A stretch of 64,000 nucleotides of DNA from Bacillus sp. 03113 (GTDB lineage Bacteria > Bacillota > Bacilli > Bacillales > Cytobacillaceae): the NCBI RefSeq assembly GCF_006546985.1, contig NZ_VATK01000019.1, positions 1 to 64,000 of the forward strand, written 5' to 3'. How positions within the stretch are numbered: position 1 is the first letter of the stretch; every line of letters begins with the position of its first letter. The notes under the pieces were generated by a model. The model saw only the letters and a program-made list of their open reading frames with translations. It was not told the origin of the DNA and made no database searches. The position numbers and the translations under genes are program-made. Below, piece by piece: positions 1-7,051 of the stretch.

Positions 1-11
1 TCTCCGTATAA
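1..11 (-). rRNA. 16S rRNA, extreme 5' end (partial)
   Basis: On the minus strand the first bases of the window read TTATACGGAGA. This matches the start of Bacillus 16S rRNA (TTTATCGGAGAGTTTGATCC...) and would continue outside the window. The identification depends on the upstream leader and tandem promoters, which have the standard arrangement of a Bacillus rrn operon. Only about 11 bases are inside the window, so the boundary is approximate. Confidence 0.72.
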
Positions 12-267
12 GAGTTGATTAGCTCGTAATTGACTTTACTAGCATGTGTTGACTTCGTTTGAAGTCCTCACTTTTCGGTTTAAGATTAAGCTTCGTATCT
101 CTTCGTCATCTTCACTCATTCACATCCTCATGTACATCAGTACACTCCGGTATTCATTCATTTGATTCCTTGACCTACTCGCTTCTCTTAACCCTTTTTT
201 GTTTATTGTTGACGTTTTGTTGTTCAGTTTTCAAAGAGCAATTTTTCGTTATCGCTCAGAGGCGACT
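12..267 (-). ncRNA. rRNA operon leader with boxA-like element
   Basis: This is the transcribed spacer between the rrn promoter and 16S. On the minus strand, positions 240-221 read TGCTCTTTGAAAACTGAACA, the conserved antitermination/processing motif found ahead of 16S and in 16S-23S spacers of Bacillus. No protein gene is credible here; the open frame at 59-274 on the plus strand is a by-product of the leader sequence. Confidence 0.8.
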
Positions 268-273
268 TTATTA

Positions 274-302
274 ATTTAACACATTTTAAAACTAAATGTC
301 AA
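274..302 (-). promoter_or_regulatory. rrn promoter P2
   Basis: Minus strand TTGACA (302-297), a 17 bp spacer, then TTAAAT (279-274). It lies just upstream of the leader, with an A/T-rich upstream stretch typical of an UP element. Position and sequence fit the proximal rrn promoter of Bacillus. Confidence 0.75.
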
Positions 303-357
303 TAACTTTTTTAAAAAAACTTTTTTTGTTTTTATCTCGTTATTGAGGACGAGATAT

Positions 358-386
358 AATATACCATGATAATAATACGAATACAA
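358..386 (-). promoter_or_regulatory. rrn promoter P1 (candidate)
   Basis: Minus strand TTGTAT (386-381), a 17 bp spacer, then TATATT (363-358). It lies about 85 bp upstream of P2. Tandem promoters at this spacing are usual for Bacillus rRNA operons; the -35 box is weaker than that of P2. Confidence 0.55.
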
Positions 387-439
387 GTAGAATATTAATA
401 TTTTTTTGTTTTTATTATATTTTTATTAGTCTAGTAAAC

Positions 440-503
440 AACTTATTCTCTGAATATAATATAGAAGACTATCACTTCTATATTATATTCAGAAAAATAA
501 GTT
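440..503. terminator. Long inverted repeat, likely terminator of the EamA gene
   Basis: A perfect 18 bp stem (450-467 against 475-492, 7 nt loop) is extended by an outer 8 bp stem (440-447 with 496-503). It sits just beyond the stop of the minus-strand transporter gene and upstream of the rrn promoters. There is no clean U tract, so it may act as a 3' end stabiliser or as a boundary between the two units. Confidence 0.5.
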
Positions 504-528
504 AAGCACTCAATCTTTCCAATGTTCC

Positions 529-1455
529 TTATAATGAAGTTCTTTCTTCTTGAAGAGATTTTGAATGGGATTCTTTTACTTTTATTTTCCTTTCATCTAT
601 AATGAAAAGCAATATCCCCAAAATGACAATTAACCCTCCGACAACTTGGGTCCACAATACTTTTTCATTTAATAAAAAGAATGCCAAAATTGTTGCACCT
701 ACAGGCTCAAATAAAATAGCCATTGAAATAATAGAAGTGCTTATCCATTTTAATGACCAATTAAATAACGTATGCCCTAGTAAAGTAGCAATTAGTGCAA
801 GGAGAATAAAATAAACCCAATCACTAGCAGGATAAGGAGCTAGTGGTTCTTTAACGATTAGAACATATAGAAGAAGCGTAATTGCACTTATCGTATAAAC
901 AACAAAGGTGTAAGTAACTAACGATAGTCTTTTTCTCATTGCCTGCCCAAACATTAAGTATGCAGTAACTAAAGCACAAGCAACTAATGCCAATATATCT
1001 CCATATAGTGCAGCACCGCTTAATTTAAAATCACCCCAGCTAATACAGACACTACCGATTATCGCTAACAAACCGCTTGCAATAGCTTTCCAAGAAAAAG
1101 TTTCTTTAAAAAATATGTATCCACCTAAAAAAGCAAAAAGTGGTTGTAATGTAACCAGAACGGTTGAGCTTGCCACGGAAGTGAAATTCAACGATTCAAA
1201 CCAAAAAATAAAATGAAATGCTAAGAAAATCCCTGAGACAACAGAGAAAATCCAGTCTCGTTTAGTAATAAGACGAAGTTCATGAACATATTTAAATAAA
1301 AAGAGTGGAGCCATGAAGAGTACTGAAAATAACAATCGATAAAAAGCAATCACTCCTGGAGGCGCTGAAGAAACCTTTACAAAGATGGCTGATGTCGAAA
1401 CGGCAACAACGCCTATAGCCAATGCTAAATGAGGATTTAATTTTGGTAAATTCAT
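529..1455 (-). CDS. EamA/DMT-superfamily transporter
   Basis: A 308-residue polytopic membrane protein with about ten hydrophobic segments in two repeated halves, each an EamA (DUF6) domain. This is the normal length and layout of drug/metabolite transporters in the plasma membrane. The C-terminal tail is short and charged. The start ATG is preceded by an AAAGGAGC ribosome site. It appears to be transcribed alone. Members export amino acids, nucleosides, drugs or other metabolites; the substrate cannot be read from the sequence. The family call is secure. Confidence 0.9.
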   Translation of the reverse strand: MNLPKLNPHLALAIGVVAVSTSAIFVKVSSAPPGVIAFYRLLFSVLFMAPLFLFKYVHELRLITKRDWIFSVVSGIFLAFHFIFWFESLNFTSVASSTVLVTLQPLFAFLGGYIFFKETFSWKAIASGLLAIIGSVCISWGDFKLSGAALYGDILALVACALVTAYLMFGQAMRKRLSLVTYTFVVYTISAITLLLYVLIVKEPLAPYPASDWVYFILLALIATLLGHTLFNWSLKWISTSIISMAILFEPVGATILAFFLLNEKVLWTQVVGGLIVILGILLFIIDERKIKVKESHSKSLQEERTSL

Positions 1456-1591
1456 TTTTTGCTCCTTTAGTCTACTAAATTAAGTGTATAAGTAATTTTA
1501 CAACTGTCAGTCATTGTTTTCCATATGATTTATGGAATAATGCAGAATTTATTCGATTTACTATACTTTTACTGAAAGAAGAGAGGTAATA

Positions 1592-2287
1592 TTGAATAAT
1601 TTAGATATAGAAATATTTATAAAACTTGGGTTATCAGCAATTTTAGGACTTATTATTGGATTAGAACGCGAATTAAAAAGAAAACCAGTTGGCTTAAAAA
1701 CAAGTTTAGTTATTTGTATTGTAAGCTGCTTGTTGACCATTGTTTCGATAGAATCGGCTTATATGTTCCCAAAAAATGATAGAATTAATATTACGATGGA
1801 TCCTTTACGCTTAGCTGCACAAATTGTTTCAGGAATAGGCTTTTTAGGAGCTGGGGTCATACTAAGAAGAGGAAATGACAGTATTTCCGGATTAACAACT
1901 GCTGCACTTATATGGGGAGCAGCTGGTATTGGTATTGCAGTTGGAGCTGGTTATTATTTAGAATCAATTACAGGAGTAACCTTATTAATCATTAGCGTAA
2001 AAGTAATTCCTTTCCTTATGAGCTTAATTGGTCCAAGACAATTAAGAGAAAAAGAAATTACTTTAAATTTAAGAGTGTCTGAAAAAGAAAATATGAAAGA
2101 TATCATTTCATTTATACAAGATCAAAAAATTTCTATTAAGAATATCCGGATTAAAGACTTAGAAGAAGGCGAGCATCTCATTCACTTAAGAATTATTGTC
2201 GATCATAGAAGAAAAACTACCGATGTTTATTACAGTGTTTCGGAAATTAAAGGGATTCGTCAAATTGAAATTGAGAATTTGCATTAA
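1592..2287 (+). CDS. MgtC/SapB family membrane protein
   Basis: A 231-residue protein with an N-terminal MgtC domain of several membrane helices (about residues 1-145) and a soluble C-terminal ACT-like domain (about 155-231). It has the family signature GLERE near residue 23 and GIGFLGAGVI near residue 85. Well-studied MgtC proteins modulate the F1Fo ATPase and aid growth at low Mg2+; in Bacillus the role is less clear. The start is TTG after a GAGAGGTAAT ribosome site. It stands alone between the EamA gene and a tRNA gene. Confidence 0.88.
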   Translation: MNNLDIEIFIKLGLSAILGLIIGLERELKRKPVGLKTSLVICIVSCLLTIVSIESAYMFPKNDRINITMDPLRLAAQIVSGIGFLGAGVILRRGNDSISGLTTAALIWGAAGIGIAVGAGYYLESITGVTLLIISVKVIPFLMSLIGPRQLREKEITLNLRVSEKENMKDIISFIQDQKISIKNIRIKDLEEGEHLIHLRIIVDHRRKTTDVYYSVSEIKGIRQIEIENLH

Positions 2288-2335
2288 TATAATGAATATT
2301 TCTTTTTAGATTGATGATAAACAATTAAATGATTG

Positions 2336-2363
2336 TTGCAGGAATTATTTAATGTTGTATAAT
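2336..2363 (+). promoter_or_regulatory. Promoter of tRNA-Ala
   Basis: TTGCAG (2336-2341), a 16 bp spacer and a consensus TATAAT (2358-2363) lie 33 bp upstream of the tRNA gene. The good -10 box and position make this the likely promoter. Confidence 0.65.
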
Positions 2364-2396
2364 ATTAGAAGACTGTTTGTTATCATCAATTTTAAA

Positions 2397-2469
2397 GGGG
2401 CATTAGCTCAGCTGGGAGAGCGCTACGCTGGCAGCGTAGAGGTCAGGGGTTCGAGCCCCCTATGCTCCA
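2397..2469 (+). tRNA. tRNA-Ala (GGC)
   Basis: A full cloverleaf can be drawn: acceptor GGGGCAT with ATGCTCC, D arm GCTC/GAGC, anticodon stem CTACG/CGTAG with loop CTGGCAG, T arm AGGGG/CCCCT with TTCGAGC. The anticodon GGC reads alanine codons GCC and GCU. The 3' CCA is not encoded. It is a single tRNA gene with its own promoter and terminator, not part of a tRNA array. Confidence 0.95.
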
Positions 2470-2478
2470 TACTTCAAG

Positions 2479-2507
2479 CTCTTGTTACACAAGAGTTTTT
2501 TCTTTAT
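2479..2507 (+). terminator. Terminator of tRNA-Ala
   Basis: A 7 bp stem CTCTTGT/ACAAGAG with a 3 nt loop is followed by a T-rich run (TTTTTTCTTT). It lies 10 nt after the tRNA. Confidence 0.85.
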
Positions 2508-2668
2508 TATTCAATTAATCAACTTTAAGTGAATATTTTAATCCTCTACTAGTTGCCACTTTCTTTTTCTTTAATTCAGTATTCCCCCATCAAACCATGA
2601 AATCGATAATATTGTGAACCGCTTCGTTAGCAAATTGAATCCATCATTGTACAAAAGCTAATTAATCT

Positions 2669-2910
2669 TCAGAGAATCTTTCGACATAATATAAGTGCGT
2701 GATTACTTACTACTAATATACTTTTTTCCCTACAACTTTTCTCAATATAATAAATCCAAGTATTTAACTCTTCTTCATCTAAATCATTTATTAATTTGCA
2801 TGTTTATCTAATGTTTTTGTTGTTGTTAAAAATTCCATTTTCCTGGTATTGTCAGTAGTAAGCCGAGATTCTTCATTAATCTTGTTATAAAAATCAATTA
2901 CCTATTGCAT
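2669..2910 (-). pseudogene. Remnant of a SAM-dependent methyltransferase-like gene
   Basis: A good ribosome site (GGGAGG) precedes an ATG at 2910, but codon 3 is TAG. Reading on gives FYNKINEESRL and MEFLTT, which resemble the N-terminus of small class I SAM methyltransferases. This stretch ends in tandem stops at about 2793. A second stretch (about 2788-2669) encodes DLDEEELNTWIYYIEKSCRE and SNHALILCRK before another stop and looks like a C-terminal part. The SAM-binding core is missing, so this reads as a gene with an internal deletion and point stops. The family is inferred from short motifs and is moderately certain; that the reading frame is broken is clear. Confidence 0.55.
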
Positions 2911-3333
2911 TTATTTTCCTCCCAAAAAAATATATTTGATAATATAAAAATAAAAATAAATTAAGTACGCTAATGAAAGTGTTGTCTATAGTTTATCTTT
3001 CTATAAAAAGGTAATACTTCCTCTAATAGTTGATGTACTTAAGGTGAGATATTCAATTACTACATCTATTTCATCCTAATTCACTAAAACCTAACTCATA
3101 TGTAACATCCGTTATAAATGCCAGTTATTTTCAATCTTACTCACTTTTTCACTCCATATTGGTAAGCGTATATTAAATTTTTCCCTACTATATATAGTCC
3201 AAAAACCTTATCCAACTATTAATGTAGATTAATTTGTACATAATGTAACTTTTTGTATTTTTAAGGTAAACTCTTTTATGTACAGGAAAAATAAATTTTT
3301 TTATAAAAAGTGAATCACTTTTGTTTTATTTTA
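2911..3333. other. AT-rich intergenic region, no gene seen
   Basis: Beyond the methyltransferase remnant this stretch is AT-rich with many stops in all frames. I see no RNA gene or repeat in it. It ends at the promoter of the polyamine operon. Confidence 0.6.
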
Positions 3334-3362
3334 TTGATTGCAAGAGATATTTTCTGTATAAT
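3334..3362 (+). promoter_or_regulatory. Promoter of the carboxy(nor)spermidine operon
   Basis: TTGATT (3334-3339), 17 bp spacer, TATAAT (3357-3362). The leader to the TTG start is about 37 nt and holds an AAGGAGG ribosome site at 3388-3394. No riboswitch fits in this short leader. Confidence 0.65.
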
Positions 3363-3404
3363 CAGCCTATTGATTTTGAATAGGAAATAAGGAGGTTTTT
3401 TATT

Positions 3405-4604
3405 TTGGGAAAAGCTTTAATTATTGGCGCTGGAGGCGTTGCCAGTGTTGTGGTACATAAATGCTGCCAAAACCCAGACGTTTTTGAAGAAATTTGCATT
3501 GCGAGCAGAACGGTTGAGAAATGTGATGCCTTGAAGGCAAAATTGGACGGAGGCCGTACAAAGATTCAAACTGCTCAAGTAGATGCTGACAATACAGAAG
3601 AGGTTATTGAACTAATTAAGCGTTTTGAACCGGAAATTGTTATTAATGTCGCTCTTCCTTATCAGGATTTAACGATTATGGATGCTTGTCTTGCTACAGG
3701 TGTGCATTATGTGGACACTGCCAACTATGAGCCGCCAGATACACCTAAATTCGAATATAAATGGCAATGGGCTTATCGAGAAAAATTTGAAAAGGCTGGT
3801 TTAACAGCACTGCTTGGAAGCGGTTTTGATCCAGGTGTTACAGGTGTGTTTACAGCATATGCTCAAAAGCACTATTTTGATGAGATTCATTATATTGATA
3901 TCGTTGATGCAAATGCTGGCGATCATGGATATGCATTTGCAACGAATTTCAATCCTGAAATCAATATTCGTGAAATCACAGCTAATGGCCGCTACTTTGA
4001 AGATGGGAAATGGATCGAAACAGAACCACTCTCAGAGAAAAGAGTATATGACCTTCCAGAAATAGGTCCAAAAAACGTTTATCTTTTATACCATGAAGAA
4101 TTAGAATCTTTAGCGGTTAACATTAAAGGAGTCAAACGTATAAGATTTTGGATGACTTTTTCAGATAACTATTTAAATCATTTACGTGTTCTTGAAAATA
4201 TTGGGATGACTTCGATTGAACCAATTAATTATGAAGGCCAGGAAATTATTCCTCTTCAATTTTTGAAGGCTGTCCTTCCTGATCCTGCTTCATTAGGGCC
4301 AAGAACAAAAGGGAAAACCAACATCGGTTGTATTATTCAAGGAATCAAAGATGGGAAGCCAAAAACGTATTATGTATATAATGTATGTGACCATCAAGAA
4401 TGCTTTGCCGAGGTTGGATCACAGGCTATCTCTTACACAACAGGAGTTCCTGCTATGATTGGAGCCATGCTAATTATGAAAGGTATCTGGAAAAAGCCTG
4501 GTGTCTACAATGTTGAAGAATTTGATCCAGATCCGTTTATGGAAGCTTTAAATAAACATGGACTTCCATGGCAAGAAAACTTCTCGCCAACTATTCTTGA
4601 TTGA
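3405..4604 (+). CDS. Carboxynorspermidine/carboxyspermidine dehydrogenase (saccharopine dehydrogenase family)
   Basis: A 399-residue cytosolic enzyme with an N-terminal Rossmann fold (GAGGVASVVVHKC, residues 8-20) and the saccharopine dehydrogenase-type C-terminal domain. In this family the enzyme condenses L-aspartate-semialdehyde with putrescine or diaminopropane and reduces the product with NADPH, giving carboxyspermidine or carboxynorspermidine. The assignment rests on the fold and on the NspC-type decarboxylase 10 bp downstream, which removes the carboxyl group. The start is TTG, chosen because an AAGGAGG site lies 10 nt upstream. Which diamine is used cannot be read from sequence. Confidence 0.9.
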   Translation: MGKALIIGAGGVASVVVHKCCQNPDVFEEICIASRTVEKCDALKAKLDGGRTKIQTAQVDADNTEEVIELIKRFEPEIVINVALPYQDLTIMDACLATGVHYVDTANYEPPDTPKFEYKWQWAYREKFEKAGLTALLGSGFDPGVTGVFTAYAQKHYFDEIHYIDIVDANAGDHGYAFATNFNPEINIREITANGRYFEDGKWIETEPLSEKRVYDLPEIGPKNVYLLYHEELESLAVNIKGVKRIRFWMTFSDNYLNHLRVLENIGMTSIEPINYEGQEIIPLQFLKAVLPDPASLGPRTKGKTNIGCIIQGIKDGKPKTYYVYNVCDHQECFAEVGSQAISYTTGVPAMIGAMLIMKGIWKKPGVYNVEEFDPDPFMEALNKHGLPWQENFSPTILD

Positions 4605-4614
4605 GGTATAAAGA

Positions 4615-5757
4615 ATGAAACAAATTGACTTCAGTGCCCTTCCGTCACCATGTTATATCGTTGATGAAAGACTGCTTACAAAAAATCTTGAAATACTAAA
4701 TTCTGTTCAAGAACGAACCGGATGCAGTATTCTGCTTGCTCTAAAAGGATTTTCAATGCACTCTGTGTTTCCTTTAGTGGGGAAATATTTAAAAGGAGTA
4801 ACGTCTAGTTCTTTATTTGAAGCAAGACTTGGATTTGAAAAAATGGGGAAAGAAGTTCATGCTTATGCACCTGCTTATGTGGATCGAGAATTTGATGAAC
4901 TTCTTACTTATGTGGACCATCTTGTTTTTAATTCCTTTGATCAATGGAATAAATATAAAGATAAAGTAAAAAACGTGAGTTCAAAGACAATTGAATGTGG
5001 AATTCGTGTGAATCCAGAATACTCTGAGATTGAAACACCTCTTTACGACCCTTGCTATAAGCATTCAAGATTAGGTGTAACATTGTCTAACTTTAAGCCT
5101 GAACAGTTGGATGGTATTGATGGGCTTCATTTTCATACGATGTGTGAACAAAATTCAGATACACTAGAACGTACAATTAAAGTGGTGGATGAAAAATTCG
5201 GGGAATACATCAAAAAAATGAAATGGCTTAATTTAGGCGGCGGCCATCATATTACAAGACCTGATTATGATATCGAAAAGCTCGTCCAAACCATTTTATA
5301 TCTTAAGGACAAGTATTCAGTAGACATTTACCTTGAACCAGGGGAAGCAATAGCTTTAAATACTGGCTATTTAGTCGCTACTGTACTTGATATTATTGAT
5401 AACGGGATGAATATTGCCATTTTAGATACATCAGCAACATGCCACATGCCTGATGTTATTGAAATGCCTTATCGACCGAATATTATTGATGCAGGCATGC
5501 CTAATGAGCATGCTCATACGTACAGACTTGGAGGAATGACTTGCCTTGCTGGGGATGTAATTGGCGACTATTCATTTAAAGAGCCTCTAAAACCAGGTGA
5601 TAAGCTTGTTTTTTGTGATATGGCCCACTATACAATGGTGAAGAACCATACATTCAATGGAGTGAACCTTCCTTCCATTGCCTCGTATAATGATGAAGAA
5701 GGAATCAAAGTAATTAGACAGTTTGGTTACGAGGATTTTAGCAACCGTTTATCATAA
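4615..5757 (+). CDS. nspC: Carboxynorspermidine/carboxyspermidine decarboxylase
   Basis: A 380-residue PLP-dependent, fold-III (alanine racemase-like) decarboxylase. The PLP lysine is K44 in LALKGF. The glycine-rich phosphate loop is LNLGGGHH (about 204-211), followed by EPGEA and a C-terminal active-site region with CLAGD. It converts carboxyspermidine to spermidine or carboxynorspermidine to norspermidine. It forms a two-gene operon with the dehydrogenase upstream. Together they are the aspartate-semialdehyde route to triamines, which does not need S-adenosylmethionine decarboxylase. The stop codon overlaps the start of a dispersed repeat. Confidence 0.92.
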   Translation: MKQIDFSALPSPCYIVDERLLTKNLEILNSVQERTGCSILLALKGFSMHSVFPLVGKYLKGVTSSSLFEARLGFEKMGKEVHAYAPAYVDREFDELLTYVDHLVFNSFDQWNKYKDKVKNVSSKTIECGIRVNPEYSEIETPLYDPCYKHSRLGVTLSNFKPEQLDGIDGLHFHTMCEQNSDTLERTIKVVDEKFGEYIKKMKWLNLGGGHHITRPDYDIEKLVQTILYLKDKYSVDIYLEPGEAIALNTGYLVATVLDIIDNGMNIAILDTSATCHMPDVIEMPYRPNIIDAGMPNEHAHTYRLGGMTCLAGDVIGDYSFKEPLKPGDKLVFCDMAHYTMVKNHTFNGVNLPSIASYNDEEGIKVIRQFGYEDFSNRLS

Positions 5758-5935
5758 GAAAAGCGCAAGCGCCTTGGTCATCGACGTACAAACTGGAGGG
5801 GCTTCGACTGAGATAAAGGAAACACGGTGAGCGTTAGCGAATCGATGTTGACATATCGTAGGAAGAAGACCTGAAGTTTGATAGTCAATAGGCGCTGGAG
5901 CTAGACAGTTATCTAACTTCAGATATAAATTCTGA
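5758..5935 (+). repeat. Dispersed type 1 repeat, copy A (uninterrupted)
   Basis: It begins with AAGAAAAGCGCAAGCGCC directly on the nspC stop codon and ends with GGCGCTGGAGCTAGACA plus a short tail. The outer GCGCC and GGCGC arms can pair, so the RNA can fold back. Near-identical sequence recurs at 45630-45935, with shorter or diverged relatives at 27939, 46001, 54919 and 63629. At 5813-5817 this copy holds ATAAA, the exact site that is occupied by another element in the 45630 copy. Confidence 0.88.
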
Positions 5936-5952
5936 TAGCATAAGATTTTTAG

Positions 5953-5987
5953 CCACTCCCTCCATCGAAATGGGGAGTGGTTTTTTT
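5953..5987 (+). terminator. Terminator of the polyamine operon
   Basis: CCACTCCC (5953-5960) pairs with GGGAGTGG before seven T residues (5981-5987). It lies beyond the repeat, about 195 bp after the nspC stop. Confidence 0.85.
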
Positions 5988-6013
5988 GGGGATTTTAGTC
6001 TTCTCAAAAAGCA

Positions 6014-6072
6014 AATCCCTCATATTGACACCTCTCATCAAATTAACGAGAAAGATGTCAATACGAGGGATT
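6014..6072 (-). terminator. Terminator of the sensory operon
   Basis: A 17 nt arm (6014-6030) pairs with 6056-6072 with one mismatch. On the minus strand it is followed by a T-rich stretch. It ends the four-gene operon that starts at 12715. Confidence 0.7.
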
Positions 6073-6109
6073 ATATAAAAAGAATTATAAAGTAAAATAA
6101 TTTCCGTCG

Positions 6110-7051
6110 TTACTGTAAAATGTTTTCTAAAAAAGTCAACTTGTCTTTCGCATTATCCACTGTAATAATATCCACACCGCTATTAATATGCTTCTCTACT
6201 TTTTTACCTTTTATTGCTTTCAAAGCATTTTCAACACTAATATAGCCCATATCATATGGATTTTGAGCAACTGAACTTTTAATCGTCCCATTTTCAATTT
6301 TTTTTACCATTTCTGTGACACCATCAGATCCAATAACAGGCATCCGTAGTCCCTGGTTATTAATAAATTCTAGCGCTTCTAAAGCTAGTCCGTCATCGGT
6401 AGCAAAAACGCCTTGTAAATCAGGATGATTCTTTAAAAGAGTGCTTATAGTGTTTTTAATATTTGAATTTTCTCCCCCGAAAGGTAAGTATGCTTCAACA
6501 CTATTAATACCTGCATTTAATAGAGCTTCTTTTGCTCCTTGAACCCTCTCTTTACTTATCGTGTTAGCGGATTCTCTACCAATAAGGGCAACTTTATCTG
6601 CAGGCTGAAGTATGGTTGTCAGTAACTCTCCTGCTTTTTTACCTAAAATAATATTATCAGTTCCAATAAACGAAGTTTGATCAGACCAATCTACTTGAGC
6701 GTCAACAAGTAGCACAGGAATATTGTTCTTTTTAAATTGCTCTAAGGCAGGTATAGACTTATCGCTATCAGGAGAATAAATAAGTGCGTCTGGTTTTTCC
6801 TTTAAAGCATTTTTTAATAAACGAAGTTGGTCTGGATCTTTCTTATCAGGAGGTAAAACTTTCCCTTCTACTCCAAAATCATTAAATCCTTTTTCAAATC
6901 CCGCTATCATAAACTTCCAATATTGCCCCTCTGAATTTTTTAATATGACAATTATTTTGGGCTTGTCTGCCTTTATTCCTATTAATCCATACCCTAAAAA
7001 GATACTAAGAAAAACGGTACAAATCGTTAATATGACCCATTGTTTCTTCAC
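6110..7051 (-). CDS. Sugar-binding-type periplasmic protein (LacI/ribose-binding fold), orphan
   Basis: 313 residues: an N-terminal hydrophobic segment (about 5-25) and a type 1 periplasmic-binding fold of the ribose/autoinducer-2 binding type (starting KPKIIVILKNSEGQYW). The hydrophobic segment has no lipobox cysteine, so it is either a cleaved signal or an anchor outside the membrane. It is the last gene of a kinase operon and overlaps its upstream neighbour by 1 bp. No ABC permease or ATPase is nearby. The setting suggests it presents a ligand to one of the sensor kinases rather than feeding a transporter; that is inference. Confidence 0.82.
   Translation of the reverse strand: MKKQWVILTICTVFLSIFLGYGLIGIKADKPKIIVILKNSEGQYWKFMIAGFEKGFNDFGVEGKVLPPDKKDPDQLRLLKNALKEKPDALIYSPDSDKSIPALEQFKKNNIPVLLVDAQVDWSDQTSFIGTDNIILGKKAGELLTTILQPADKVALIGRESANTISKERVQGAKEALLNAGINSVEAYLPFGGENSNIKNTISTLLKNHPDLQGVFATDDGLALEALEFINNQGLRMPVIGSDGVTEMVKKIENGTIKSSVAQNPYDMGYISVENALKAIKGKKVEKHINSGVDIITVDNAKDKLTFLENILQ

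Noticed and set aside
59-274. 71-codon open frame on the plus strand
   Set aside because: It lies in the leader of an rRNA operon transcribed the other way and has no ribosome site.
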